64,000 nucleotides of DNA from Muscardinus avellanarius (GCA_963383645.1 OY726560.1:64920323-64984322), one strand, 5' to 3'; shown: positions 1 through 11,709, counted from the stretch's first letter. The notes: a model not told the origin generated them from the sequence alone. Translations and numbers: made by a program.

Positions 1-50
1 CCCGATTTCAATACCTACTACCACAGAATAAATAAAAATAAAATAAAATA
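1..50 (+). mobile_element. 3' tail of a B1-ID SINE cut by the window edge
   Basis: The first bases read as a diverged form of the ID-half ending ('ttcaatacctactacc') followed by an A-rich AAAATA tail. The body lies before base 1, so type and insertion site cannot be judged. Confidence 0.6.
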
Positions 51-410
51 GAATGAGAAGAAATAAGGAACAAAGGTCCAAGGAGGGAAGGCTTAGCTTG
101 CTCTAGGAACTCCCCAGATGGTCAGGGCACAACTGAGAATTAATTAAGCTGACCTACGTTGTCCAAATCTTGCATGATCCAAAGAATAGTCTGGCCTTTG
201 ACCAGTTCCTGAGAAGTCACATCTAACCATTTGGAATACTCTGCCTGAAAACATTGTCTTTGTCTACTGGGACCATGGTACATAGCAGAGGGTTTATGCT
301 AACAATGTTGATTCATGGTAGGGGCTGCGGTATCTGATTGGCCCTGTGGGAGTGGTAGACTAAGATCAGCCACATGTAAATTCCATGCCTATGTGACTGA
401 TCCCCAATAA
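51..410. other. Unassigned sequence
   Basis: No reading frame, known repeat or regulatory pattern was recognised here. Confidence 0.5.

Positions 411-468
<58 letters not shown>
411..468. repeat. (CT)n then (CA)n microsatellite
   Basis: A short CT run at 411-424 passes into about 21 uninterrupted CA units. The run is pure, so length polymorphism is likely. Confidence 0.95.
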
Positions 469-469
<1 letters not shown>

Positions 470-582
470 TCCCCACCCAAGCCCGTCCAAGCATCATCAT
501 CTTCCCTTGGACAGCCTCCTAACCTCCCTGCCTTCAGATATGCCTCTCTACTCATTTCACCATACAGCCACCATGCATCTTG

Positions 583-632
583 GGGAGGGAGGGAGGGAGG
601 GAGGAAGGGAGGGAGGGAGGGAGGGAGGGAGG

Positions 633-688
<56 letters not shown>

Positions 689-690
689 AG
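583..690. repeat. (GGGA)n-(GA)n purine tract
   Basis: About 55 bp of GGGA units with one GGAA interruption run into about 50 bp of pure GA. The tract is all purine on the plus strand. The translated Gly-Arg/Glu-Arg frame over it is only an effect of the repeat. Confidence 0.95.
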
Positions 691-898
691 AGAGAAATTT
701 TACAGATTTGAGATAAACATAGCATATGAAGGAAGGAAGAAAAATTTGATAGTGGGTTGTATTTCAGAAGGGAGGAAGAGAGAAATCACAATTTCCTAGG
801 TTTCTGGATTTCTATTGTGACTAACTGGGTAATGGTGGTGTCACTCACTGATGTAGAGAAGGTCTGTGGGATGAAGGGAAGATGAAAATTTACATTTA

Positions 899-1093
899 GC
901 CGGGCGTGGTGGTGCACGCTTGCAATCCCCGCGCTTGGAAGGCGGAGACATGAGGATCGCACAGGTTCGAAGCCTGCCGCGCTGGCTTAGGAAACCCTGT
1001 TTTCAAATAAAAAAGTATAAAAATAGGTCTGGGAGTATAGCCTGGAGGTAGAAGGGTTTCCAGAAACCCCAGTACCACCAAACAAACAAACAA
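899..1093 (+). mobile_element. B1-ID SINE, type A
   Basis: The left B1 half starts 'gccgggcgtggtgg' and keeps the pol III B box 'gttcgaagc'. The middle is the short type A form 'gcgctggcttagg', and the right half ends 'ccccagtaccacc' with an AAAC tail. A 14-bp TSD at 885-898 and 1094-1107 differs at one base. Many CpGs are kept, so the copy is young. Confidence 0.93.
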
Positions 1094-1339
1094 AAAATTC
1101 ACATTTACACTTGTTAAGACCGAGATGTTCTGAAATATCTAAGCTGAATGAGCTAAAGATGTAAATTTAAGAAAAAAGCCTATGTATAGATGAACAAGTC
1201 ACATAAAATGGGTACAATCACTTAAAGATATTGTGTGCAGATAAAAAGTAGAATTTAGAATGAATCTCCACATTCTCCTAACATTCAGAGGTCAGGAAGG
1301 GGAGGAAGAGGCAGTTTATAACTCAGGCTTAGTTTTACT

Positions 1340-1566
1340 TGCTTTTCATGAGCTCACTTAGCTTCCTCATAAGACTCTAGGAGGTAATTATTATTATTCC
1401 CACTTTAGAGTATCAAACAAAGACATAGAGAATTCATATGGATTGTCTAAAGCTTCTCTGTCATTCTGCCTGTCTGACTCTGTCTCTCTCATATTCACGT
1501 ATCCACACACGTAACTGTGTGGAAGAACTAGAATCAGGACATCTGCCTCTAAAACCTGTGCTTTTT
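1340..1566 (+). mobile_element. MIR SINE fragment
   Basis: The MIR core is visible as 'attattattcccactttaga' near 1388 and the right part as 'actagaatcaggacatctgc' near 1528. Between them a CT-rich stretch of about 65 bp is extra. Old and diverged. Confidence 0.7.
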
Positions 1567-2217
1567 TGTTGTCGTTCTACTCCAATGTCATAAATACAAA
1601 GAAAAGCAATATATAATACTCAAAATCAGCAAAATAAAACTAGATAAGAATTGCATGAAATTGGTAGTTATAATTTCTGGAGTTGAGAAAAATTTAAAGA
1701 TAAAAGTTATTGCTAAACTTTAAAAACTTTCCATCTTTGAAAATCACAGAAGGAAATATAAAATTGCACACATTTCAGACAACTTATGGAATAAAACATT
1801 ACACTATATAATACTGCATCTTTCATTCAGAAGTCAATTCAATTCTGATTTTCCCATCAACAAAATTAAGACAGTGATATAAAAATTGTACTTGAGATGG
1901 TGTACTCAAAAGGACTTTATAAAGTATTACAGGCATCAGCCATTCTTACTTTCTTAAAGTTTTCAGAGAATGAGGAAAATCACACATTCTCTTGATGAAT
2001 GATATATGGACTAAAGTAAAAGGGTTTCTTTCCATTTTTTAAGCAGCAGAGATGAAGGCAAGATCTAAAATATGTTTTTTTTTTTCCAGTGCAGGCAGAA
2101 GGCATCAGGTATATACCTCTAGAGAGAAAACAAAAGTCGTCAGAAAAACCTACAAGTTATTTTCATTAATCATATTTTTGTGTTTGTAAGAAAGAGAAAG
2201 TGATACATGTAGAAAAT
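1567..2217. other. Unassigned AT-rich sequence
   Basis: Very AT-rich with short A and T runs (T12 near 2080). No repeat family or credible reading frame recognised. Confidence 0.5.
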
Positions 2218-2560
2218 TTATGCTAAGTGAGATCAGCCAGCCTCAGACAGTCAAGTGTTGTATGTTGTCTCTCATATGCAGACATTAAAGAGGAAATAGG
2301 AAAAATAAGAAACTTAAAACATTGTGGAAAGACATCTTTCCACAATAGGGAAGGAATAAGGGAAGGAGATTGGAGAAGGGTTGAGAAGGAGAAAAAGAAT
2401 TAAGGAAGGAAATAGCTCAAATAATATTATGGCAATATAGGAAGGTATAATGTGTATGAGGATGGAGAAGGAGAGAAGAGGATGGGATGCTGAAGTACAC
2501 CAAGATCTGTGTGTATGATGTGTAATTGCAATGCACTAATAAAAGTATATAAGAAAAAAA
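2218..2560 (+). mobile_element. L1 3' end, 5'-truncated
   Basis: It begins in the last codons of ORF2 ('taagtgagatcagccag'), passes through a purine-rich 3'UTR and ends 'caatgcactaataaaag' with an A-rich tail. It belongs to the L1 lineage whose 3'UTR ends near 'caccaataaaa'. A local inverted repeat 'tgtggaaagacatctttccaca' type hairpin lies at 2323-2345. Confidence 0.8.
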
Positions 2561-3153
2561 GTAATCTTGAAAACAAACACATCTTTTCGCTTTACTTAAA
2601 AAAAAAAAAAAAGAAAAACACCCAGACACAGTGACAGGTCCCGAAGCTGTGGCACATCAGAAAATGATAAGGGTCGCTAAGCCCTGCCCACAGGGACACA
2701 AGGACCCCATCCCCTCGCCTCCAAGTGTGCGCAACTCCACTCTCCATAGTCACTGTGGTAACCAGTTTATTTTTACAGTATGTCAACTGGTTGGGAGGGG
2801 TAAAATTTACTGTATTTAATGATTAGCTTGGTGGGAGATAACTAGTCTGTTTGGGCTGAGTCTATGGTTGCTTTTTTACTTGAATAAAACATAATCATCT
2901 GGATGGAACACACTTTTTGGCTGGGATAAAAACATTTCTACAATTTACAAATGAACATAAAATCAGGAATGATTTAAGGACAAACTTACATACATTAGTC
3001 TCTATGAAAGTTAACTTGATTGAATTCAGTGATTATTCCTCTCTTAGGTTGTGAAGTTATAATGATGAATAAGAGATTCCTCCTCCTAAATAATTGAATG
3101 AACTGCTTCTATAATATTATTTATAATGTTGATTTTTAAAACTCTCTAGGAAT
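2561..3153. other. Unassigned sequence
   Basis: An A15 run sits near 2597 and a somewhat GC-richer patch at 2630-2765. Neither could be assigned to a family. Confidence 0.5.
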
Positions 3154-3335
3154 TGGGGGGGGGGGTGCCAGGGATTGAACTCAGTGGAATTCTACCTCTG
3201 AGCTGGGCACGTTAAGCCCTTATTATTATTTTTTTTTTTAAATTTAAGACAGACTCTTGCTAAGTTGCTTAGAGTCTGACTACATTGCTGAGGCTGTCCC
3301 AAGTATTGGAATTACAGGCATGCACCACCACATGA
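3154..3335 (-). mobile_element. Old B1-ID SINE
   Basis: Read on the plus strand, the ID half comes first ('gccagggattgaactcag') and the reversed B1 start follows ('ggcatgcaccaccac'). A G10 run precedes it. Divergence is well above that of the type A copies. Confidence 0.8.
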
Positions 3336-3343
3336 AGTCTAGG

Positions 3344-3380
<37 letters not shown>

Positions 3381-3416
3381 CATATATATGTGTATGTATA
3401 TGTATATATATATATG
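3344..3416. repeat. (AT)n/(GTAT)n microsatellite
   Basis: Pure AT units, then mixed TACATA and GTATAT units, directly beside the B1 5' end of the minus-strand SINE. The Tyr-Ile-rich frames crossing it are not genes. Confidence 0.93.
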
Positions 3417-3819
3417 TTTTCTTCATAAATGTGCTTTTTTCTTTCACTTTTTTTCACAGTGATATAAAGTATAAGCAGCAAAAGATATCTGGTAATTGTT
3501 CTGTTCTTTCCTTCCCCAGCCTGCCACCCTGCAGCTTCCCCACCTCAGATAATGGCATCTCAGTCCTCCTGGTTGCTCCAGCTAACAGCACTGGAGATGT
3601 CCTTGTGTCCTGGTCCAGCCTCACACCAGCCCCCACTTGCTGTTCCTCACTATCTCTTCTGAAATGACTTTCATTGGGATCGCCGCCATCACTGCAGGGC
3701 CGGTCTCCCTGCGCCTTCCCTCCCCCTTCCCTCCCCCTTCCTCCTGTCCTCAGCTCAGCAGCTCCAGCCACTACCTTCAAAAGCAAGAGAGTTCAGGACA
3801 GCACACCCCTCGTCAATAC
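3417..3819. other. Unassigned, GC-richer stretch before the L2
   Basis: Pyrimidine-rich and richer in GC than its surroundings, with a CCTTCCCTCCC repeat near 3715. It may be the more diverged upstream part of the adjoining L2, but I cannot align it by eye. Confidence 0.4.
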
Positions 3820-4265
3820 CCTCTGTGGCTTCTCAGTTCACATGGAGTGAATGCAGTCTGCGAGGGCTCCCATCTTCTCCCGCATCTTCTCCCATGGCCT
3901 CTTCTCCTGCTACTTCCCTCAGCTCTCTGTACTTCATCCTTCTGTCTCCTTTGCTGTCCCCTGCACACGGAAGCCATTATCCCACTTTTTGCTTTGCTGT
4001 GTTTTCAGCCCATGTCAACATGGTTTGTTTGCACCTTTTTCCTGACCACCCCATTTAAAATTATAACCCCGCCAATGATTCCATTTCCAATATTTTATTT
4101 TTATAGCAACTTTCATTTTCTAGCACATAACAGTTTATTTATTGTGTCAGTTTCTCCCCGCTGTAGTGCTGCGCTGGGTGGGCAGATAATTTTATTTTGC
4201 TAATTGCTGTATCCTCAGTACCTGTCACTTGCCTGGTACACAATAAAGATCTGTCACACTGGTGA
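3820..4265 (+). mobile_element. L2 LINE 3' end
   Basis: The L2 landmarks appear in order: 'cctgaccaccccatttaaaa' (4040), 'tttatttattgtgtc', 'gctgtatcctcagtacctg' (4206) and the end 'acacaataaagatctgt'. Old, sense orientation. The long frames at 3637-4203 fall in this LINE and are not genes. Confidence 0.75.
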
Positions 4266-5187
4266 ATGTAATGATGAAAGATGCCTTTTGTATTTAAACT
4301 CAAAAAGAGTAGTCTTTCCTTTGAATAATACATTCTATAGAAGAGGTTTCTGAAATAGAAAAGGGTTTTGTGTGATGCAGGTGGCATTTTATGCTGACCC
4401 TGGGTGACTGAACTGGAGACTATGGAAATTGTTAGAGTATCTGGTGGGAGAAGGGACAGATGTAGGTGGATGCTGTCCTTGGATGTGCTTCTGGTACTTT
4501 ATCCTCAAGTATAGAAACAGATGCTTACTAGTTCAACCTCAAATTGACCCCTTGCACAAAACATGGGGGAACATTTCCTTCTCCAGACACTGCAACCTTA
4601 GCTGATCTCTAAGCCAACCCTGCACAGAACACCATGTGCAGACTTCTCTGGGAGGACGCAGCAGAGAGAGACCGCAGCTGGGCTGACACAGGGCAGAACA
4701 GGCAGCCACTAGACTCAGAGAGGCAGAGAAGTCTCATTCTTACCTCCTGGGAACGTACAGCTTTGAAAGCCTAAGTGAGTGACATAATTCCTGCTGTGGG
4801 AATGAATTCCCCTTTTTACTTTAATCTAAATCAGAAAAGTGGAACATATCGCATAGTTGAAATGAACCAACTTTTGCATTCAAAAAGAATTTCATTTTAA
4901 ACAGGGTCCCCTTGAAGCACAAAGGAGGAGGATCATTTATATGTGGAAGGAAAATCGTAGGGAGGCAATGACGTTGCATTAACAAATTCACAAAACTGCA
5001 GTTGCTTTTTGGAGGTAACATTGCAGAATGTTTACGGTCTTTGTTTATAAAATAAATAATAAAATACAGAAATATGAAAGCTACTATTTTATCATGGTCT
5101 GTTTATTTTCACAAACTTCCCCTTTTCCTCTCCAGTTTCCTTTTGCTACTTTATTAGTCTCCCTCCGAGTTCACATTTTTTTCCCTA
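4266..5187. other. Unassigned sequence
   Basis: No repeat or credible coding frame recognised. 4600-4740 is GC-richer but its frames are broken. Confidence 0.5.
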
Positions 5188-5735
5188 GCTCCATCTCACT
5201 CCAGTTAGAATGTCAATCATTAAGAATACAAACTATATAAAAGAATACAAACTATAATAAATGATGGTGAGGATGTTGGGAAAAAGAAGGTTTATAGATA
5301 GCTGGTGGGCTTGCAAATTAGTACAACCACTGTGGAGATCAGTATGGAGGTTCTTCAAAAGACTAAGAATGGAACCACCATATGACCCAGATATTCCACT
5401 CCTAGGTATCTTTCCAAAAGAATTAAAGTCAGAATATTATAGTGGCACATGCTTACCCAAGATTATAGCAGTGCAGCTCACAATAGCCAGGTTGTGGCAC
5501 CAATCTAAGTGTCTGTCAATAGATAAATGGATAAAGAAAATGTGGTCTATACATACAAAGGAGTTTTACTCCACCCTAAAGAAGAACAAAATTATGTCAT
5601 TTGTAGAAAAATGGGTGGAAGTGGAGAATATTATGTTAAGTGAGATTAGCCAGGTTCAGAAAATCAAGGGCTGCAAGTTTTCTCTCAAATGTGGGAAATA
5701 GAACCCTTTCTTAAAAATAAGTGTTATATTAAATT
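5188..5735 (+). mobile_element. L1 3' fragment with ORF2 C-terminal remnant
   Basis: Starts 'catctcactccagttagaat', a known late-ORF2 landmark. The frame 5261-5701 carries the C-terminal ORF2p block: 'PYDPDIPLLGIFPKELK', 'CLSIDKWIKKMW' and 'SEISQVQK', ending at a stop. This is the region past the reverse-transcriptase domain, so the copy is truncated and inactive. A short direct repeat 'agaatacaaactata' interrupts it at 5223-5255. Confidence 0.9.
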
Positions 5736-7242
5736 ATAATATAGATAAATGTGGAAGTGCTCTGCTTTAATAGGATGTGGTGAAGAATCTAGAATCCAAT
5801 CGAGTGGTCTTATTATCCCCCTCCTGATATACATTCAGGAACATTTGGGTTTAGTGGAGCAGTTTGTAAAACTCTGGCCTAAGGTAGCTTTTTCTTCTCT
5901 TTGTCCATTTCTTGACTCTGCTACCCGGGATTTTCCACCAGTGATAACTCTGAATTACCCTCTCATTAGTCTTTGATGCAACATCTAACTTATATTCCAT
6001 ATTCAACCCCAGCCTTCTACTCATTGGTACTTTGAAGACTTTCTTACTCACTCTGCCATGTTCCGTATCATAATTGGTTTAGAATTAAGTGACTACTAGT
6101 TATATGTTCTATAACCTCTAAATGCCTTGAGTAATCCATCTGCAAGAGCTGAAAATCAGAGAACCTATTTCATAATGCCATCATGAACTCACCCATGTCA
6201 AGAAATTGGCACCACAACTAGAAGACAGAAGTGTCCCACAAATGCTGGTCATTAACCCATGTTCAGGGACAGCCTCAACCCTGGAGAGGAACTCAGGTGG
6301 CCCCGCACTCCTGATCCTGCCTCCAAGATGATCGATCATTCTGAAGACTTCCATGTCATTTCACACTTCACCCTGAGCAAAGAGAGTCTGAAAATAAAGC
6401 TTTCTGTGCTCAGAGTTTAACTGCACGTTTGTTTGTACAATGTGTGGATAAAAATTCCACTTCCCTATTTTGCCTGAGTTTTAAAGGTTAAATTAATGAA
6501 GAAAGCCCATATCCCTCATAAATTCCCTTGTACCCTCGCCATGCTTTTCAAGGTAGGCTTAGGCACAGACCAAGGAGGGGCTGATGACATTTCTTTCTGT
6601 GGCCTCTGTGGGCTGCAGGATAAAATGTTTAGTTAAGAATATGAGAAGCACTGGCCAGGGTCATGGGCCTGGAAATCCTCTACCACAGAGCTATCCAGCT
6701 GGCCACGCTGAATGGCTATGATGTGACACTGACACCCCTAGTTCTTGATGCCCCTAATTATTGCAGCATTCAGGCAGAGCCTCAGTGGCTGGAGACCCCA
6801 GACCATCATCCATAATCCCCAATGGCCTCAGTTCAAATTCCAGCATCACAGGATATTATTTTTCTACATATCTTGTGGCATGAGAAAGATTGAGAAGAAC
6901 TGTCCTCTCTCCACTGAGATCTGTGCTGTTTGTCCTGCGCTGGTTTTGGTCTGGGTCTACTGCTCCCCAGGGTCCTCTGTAGTCCGTCTCGGCTGTCAAG
7001 AGTCCTGGACAGCTGGCTCTGGCAGTGGGTCAGCGGTGGTCTTAAGGGTCACAGAGGAGCTCCTACATTGTGCTGGCCCTGTAGAATGTTGTTAGGAGGT
7101 AGCAGTGCAGTGCAGGATCTTAGTTCAAGCCAGAGCCCCAGGCTTTGCCATGGGAGTGTTGGTATTGATGGTCAGGGAGATTTTTCTTTAAACATCAATA
7201 GTGTACTCTATGTGAGTCAGACAACGAACAGGTTACTAGATA
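5736..7242. other. Unassigned sequence
   Basis: No repeat family recognised. An AATAAA-like signal occurs at 6391 in 'tgaaaataaagctttctg', which could be an LTR or 3'-end remnant, but nothing upstream supports either. Open frames at 6745-7385 have no recognisable domain. Confidence 0.45.
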
Positions 7243-7590
7243 ATATTTTTTTTTTAAGTTGGTGCACTGTAAGCATACATCATGATGAAGTTCAGAGTGA
7301 CAGAGACACATGCACACAGCTCTCAGTGAGCTTCCCAGGTCCCAGCCCCACTCCCCCACCCTCCCTGGGCAGGACACTGAGATAAACATTGGCAAATCTG
7401 TGTGTACATCATGTGTACTGCAGTGTTTCCTTCATCAAGTCTCCCTCCCTTCTCTCACCTCCCTCCCAGAGGTCCCCTCCATCACTCCACTAGGATTCTC
7501 TCCCTTTGTCTAGAGTCCCTCCTGTATCCCAGTTTCTCTCTAGTTTCCACATATGAGGAAAAATATCAGACCTTTCACTTTTTGTGACTA
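7243..7590 (-). mobile_element. L1 3' end, antisense
   Basis: Starts at a T run (reversed A tail) followed by 'ggtgcactgtaagcatacat', the reverse of the L1 ending 'tgtatg..agtgcacc'. A pyrimidine-rich reversed 3'UTR follows. It ends in the ORF2 stop region near 7580. Confidence 0.7.
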
Positions 7591-8090
7591 ATCTTTGCAC
7601 TTTATAGGAAAGAAGAAATTCTTGAGGCTTGGCCTTAATGAAAAAAATTGAGACCCGGAATCAACTTTAATATAAGTCAGACCCAAGAATGAAGTATCAG
7701 GAAATACCACACAACATGAAACTGGGTGTCTTTAATAATAAGCTGTAAGGCTCCAGGTCTCTACTAGAGTTTAAAATAGAGATCTTAGCAAAGGGCTTCA
7801 AGAAGAGAAATTTAAATATTTAGAACAATGTTGCTGATGCCTGACATTACAAGAAAGATTTAGTCTTTAGAAGAAGAATCAACACACATCCAATTTCAGA
7901 AACTGCAACTAAAACAGCTTCAAAACATGTCAGAAAAATGTGGAGCAACTTCACAAAGCACAGAAATATACTGTGGATGAAATACCACTCTTCAAGGAAG
8001 TAGGAAGCTTCTTTCTTAAGAGCATGAGAAACAAAAAGGAAGAGTAAATGAACATGTTATACAGAATTAAATGGTAGAAAACTTTATTAT
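7591..8090. other. Unassigned sequence
   Basis: Nothing recognised on either strand. Confidence 0.5.
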
Positions 8091-8105
8091 AAAAAATTAT
8101 TTTAG

Positions 8106-8286
8106 AGCCAGGTATGCTGGAACATTCTTGCAATCCCAGTACTTAGGAGGCTGAGACAGGAGGATCGCAAGTTTACAGACAGCCTCAGCTACTTAGTGAG
8201 GCCCTGTTACAAAGTAAAGAATAAAAAATAGGGCTGGGGGTATAGTTTGGAGGTAGAATGCCCCTGGGTTCCATCCCTAATACTAC
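8106..8286 (+). mobile_element. B1-ID SINE, type B
   Basis: The B1 half is 'gccaggtatgctgg', the middle 'cagcctcagctacttagtga', and the ID half 'agggctgggggtatag' with 'aatgcccctgggttccat'. The A-rich tail passes into a near-exact TSD: 'aaaaaattattttag' at 8091-8105 and again, with one extra T, at 8287-8302. One of the two repeated middle motifs is missing. Confidence 0.9.
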
Positions 8287-8326
8287 AAAAAATTTATTTT
8301 AGGTCTAAGTGCTTATGGGACAAATT

Positions 8327-8333
8327 TATTTAT

Positions 8334-8377
<44 letters not shown>

Positions 8378-8566
8378 TGGTACTGGGGTTCCTGGAAACC
8401 CTTCTACCTCTGGGCTACACTCCCAGACCTATTTTTTTAAAATATTTTTTTTTATTTGGAAACAGAGTCTCTTAAGCCAGAGAGGCTGGCTTCAAACCAG
8501 CAAGATCCTCCTGTCTCTGCCTCCCAAGTGTGTGTGGGGGATTACAAGCCTGCCCATGCCCGGCCC
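8327..8566 (-). mobile_element. B1-ID SINE, type A, with (TTTA)n tail
   Basis: The reversed tail is a (TTTA)n array at about 8327-8379. The body then reads 'ggtactggggttcctgg' to '..gcccatgcccggcc'. The 13-bp TSD 'tatgggacaaatt' is exact at 8314-8326 and 8567-8579. Confidence 0.95.
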
Positions 8567-8579
8567 TATGGGACAAATT

Positions 8580-9915
8580 AAAATGATAAAGTCACAGGAA
8601 GCCTCTGGATGACCTCTTGCCAAAGAAGACTATGTTATAGTTCTCAAAGACACTGTAGATGTGCAGATGTGGGGTTCAATATAACAAATGCATGAGAGAA
8701 TAGCGACCTCTCAGAATGAGAATTCAAAGGAGTCTTGAAGAACCAAGTGATGTAACTGAGTCATACACAAATTTAAAAAATAAAAAATAAATCAAGTGTA
8801 CACTAAATTACCCAAAGAAAATAAAATGATTGATATACTTATACATCACATTAGAAGTCTCCAAACTGAGAAAGTTAGTAATAACCAGGAAGATAAAACA
8901 CTTCAATAGAAAACTTAAGGCCTTTCTCAACTGTGTGAAGAAAAGAAAAACAGAAATGAATTTTCACCAAATATACAATTTGGAACTAGTTTATGCCATA
9001 AAAATAGAGGCAAGTCTATCTGAAGCTGATGACAAGATCAGCTATGCATGTAAAAAATAAAAGCCACAATTCTTTCCAAAATATTCAAATAAATCACTGA
9101 CTATTATCAAAGCCTTCTTATTTCCCATGAAAGAAAGCTCGTGACAATATTCTGAGAGCTCTTTAGGCTGAGAGAACCTTCAATAACTTAAGAAGAGAAA
9201 AGGCAAACATTGCACAAAAGGTGCAAAAGGATCATACTGTGGAAGGAATAAAACAATTCAGAAGGCATACTATTGTTCCTGATGTTGGAAATGGGATATT
9301 TCATAGAGGTTTCTGAGGACCACCGGGAAATATTTGGGTGATCAGAGTCCCAAGAAAGAAGAAGCAACTGGTGGTGATGTTTTAAGGACCCTGGTCCAGT
9401 ATCTTGTATGAACCAAAGGCTACCCTTTTAGGGTCAGGACTCTAAAAGCTGGATTCTCCCAGAAGGCTACCTCCATACTCCAAAGGAGCATGCCAAAGCT
9501 TCCCCAGGAACTCCTTGCCCTGGCAGACTCATAGTACCTTCTTTTGGTTCAACCTTCCCATCTGAAAAGAGTCCCTGGCAACTCTTCACCTCCACCTCAT
9601 GGTCCTGTCAGAGGCTAGATGTTACCCAGGGCTCCTGCAAGGCATTTATTCAAAGAAGAATGCCATTTTCTTCCTTCTCCTATTATTGAAAGCCAGAACA
9701 AATCTCTCTAGGGATTCTTTCTCTCCACCAAGGAACTTCGCTAGCCTGTTACATCTATTAGCAACCAGAAATGTCTCAACACCAAGGTCAGGATTTTTTC
9801 TTTCTTCCACACAACCTGAAAACAAAAGTGAGACACCTTCCAAATTGATCCAGACTTCATAAGCCTCCTTCCAAAAGTTCAGAACTCTAGCAAGATTTTT
9901 TCCCCTGACACAAAA
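8580..9915. other. Unassigned sequence
   Basis: AT-rich. A 76-codon lysine-rich frame at 8830-9060 and an 87-codon frame at 9599-9862 have no domain or family I know. The first lies in A-rich DNA where such frames arise by chance. Confidence 0.45.
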
Positions 9916-10690
9916 ATAATTTTGATGTTTTCTCTATTAGTTATATTGCCATAAAGTTGATTATATAATACTCAAATGGAGGCTTGATACAATTATAATT
10001 CTCAGGATAATGCTTTATAATTGTAGATTACTGAGATGTGGATCTCTCAGGTTAATTGTATTCATTTAATTCAATTTGCAGGTAGTATAATTACACTATT
10101 TTTGTTGTTATCAAGTCCACTAAAATCATCCAGAAGCACACCACATATTTTTTCATTTTCCTAAGATAATTTTGCATTTTCTCTTTTGGTTCCATTGTTA
10201 TTATTTAAGGATTATACAACAGCTCAAATAGAACTGTAATAGGATTATCATTATTAGAATATTCTGGAGATGTACATTATATATAAGTGTGAATATTAGT
10301 AAGTGGTTTACACTTTATTTGATTAATTCAGTCTAGGCTTTTTACAAACTCTAATATTTTCATTATAACTATTTCACGTGCCTCTCCTATTAATCTACAC
10401 CAGAATTTTTTGTTTCTTTTCTAAAGTTATTTTGAATTTCCTCTTATTCTTTTTCATTGCTTGTAAAGTTAGGTCATTATGTAATTGCTCAGTGGAAGCT
10501 AGGTAGAATTATAATCCTAAGAATTATAATGTAATTACAAATGTAGTTAAAAGTGAATTTTGTGAATAAATGTTTTCTCTTCGTTTACTAGAGAATTTAA
10601 AGATAGTGTTTCTATTGTTCCTATTTAATAAGTCCTTTATAATGTGAGCTGTAGTAAGTCATATATGGGCCATCATACAGTTGTACACAT
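9916..10690. repeat. Three diverged tandem units of about 255 bp
   Basis: Units start near 9916, 10166 and 10426, each with a '(a/g)t(a/t)attttg' start followed by a T-rich 'ttttctcttt' block and, 45-60 bp on, a '..gctca' motif. Units 1 and 3 also share an 'aattataatcct'-like block about 80 bp in. Units 1 and 2 share the end 'atc..ccagaa'. By eye, identity is about 65-70%. The family is unknown to me. Confidence 0.5.
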
Positions 10691-10810
10691 TTAAAACTCA
10701 AAATCTGTTTCTGGATTTATTCAAGGTTAATATGTTTAACTAAATAAATTTAGGTTTAAAAATCCTATCTATGTTTAAAATATTACCATTGCTGGTGTCT
10801 TTTCTAGAAA

Positions 10811-10886
10811 TCTGTTTTTGGTATTTCCTAAATCTTTGTTTTAACAACTCTGTTTTTGGTACTTCTAAAATCTTTGTTTTAACAAC
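10811..10886. repeat. 38-bp tandem duplication
   Basis: Two units (10811-10848 and 10849-10886) begin 'tctgtttttggta' and end 'tctttgttttaacaac'. They differ at three bases. Confidence 0.92.
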
Positions 10887-11471
10887 TCCTGTTATTGTAG
10901 ATTATAATTTTGTGTTGGGGGAAGGGAGACTATATTTCCATATATGTATTTTTTGTGGCAAAAAAAATTTATTACAAAGTCAATAGAAAACGGAAAGAGA
11001 AGAGAAGGAAAGCAGCGTGCCTGAGAGGCACACGAGAGAGCCTGAAGGTGGAACTCTCCATCTATGTATTTGCATTGTCCATAGTGTTTGTTCTGAACAT
11101 AATAATACCAGGGTTGGCCAAAAAATATTAACTTGAAGTAGAAGTACTATACTCTTAGTTAAATGAATTTGAAAACATTCTAAGTAGTAAATGCAGCCTG
11201 TGATAAGTCAGAGCCTGGGGATTCTAACCCGTAAGTATGCTTACAAAAATGGATAATCAGCTTTTCTATCAGACAGCACAATTTCTCTCCTCTAGCATCT
11301 CCAGAAGAAGAAAGTAAGTAAAACCCAACCCTTGCTTGATGGTCCACTTCCATCTGCAGGGCACTTACTAAAATAAGGGCTTACAATTGTAAATATGTAT
11401 GGTTTGCACATTAGAAGCATCTTTCAAGGTCCTGAGAGCCAATCCTAAGGATGTACCATCAAAAGAGTAAG
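10887..11471. other. Unassigned sequence
   Basis: No family recognised. 10970-11060 is purine-rich, with two frames of about 70 codons and no known domain. Confidence 0.45.
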
Positions 11472-11663
11472 ACAGCCCAGTGTGGTGGCACAGGCCTATA
11501 TTCCTAGTACTTGGGAGGCTGGGGCAGGAGGATCACAGGTTCAGCACAGCCTCAGTAAATGGTAAGACTCTCAGTAACCTAGTGAGACCTTGTTTCAAAA
11601 CAAAAAATTAATAAAAGGTCTGGGTAGGTCAGAGTTGGAATGCCTTTGATTTCAATCCCCCAC

Positions 11664-11708
<45 letters not shown>
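11472..11708 (+). mobile_element. Old B1-ID SINE with (CA)n tail
   Basis: The B1 half reads 'cagtgtggtggcacaggcc' and the ID half is diverged ('aggtctgggtaggtcagag'). The tail became a (CA)n microsatellite at 11666-11708. Confidence 0.85.

Positions 11709-11709
<1 letters not shown>

Noticed and set aside
3637..4203. 188-codon plus-strand frame with several hydrophobic runs
   Set aside because: It overlaps an L2 LINE 3' end and pyrimidine-rich DNA. The hydrophobicity comes from C/T-rich codons.
6380..6420. Possible polyadenylation site of a 3' exon
   Set aside because: An AATAAA word is expected often in AT-rich DNA. No upstream coding exon or LTR body was found.
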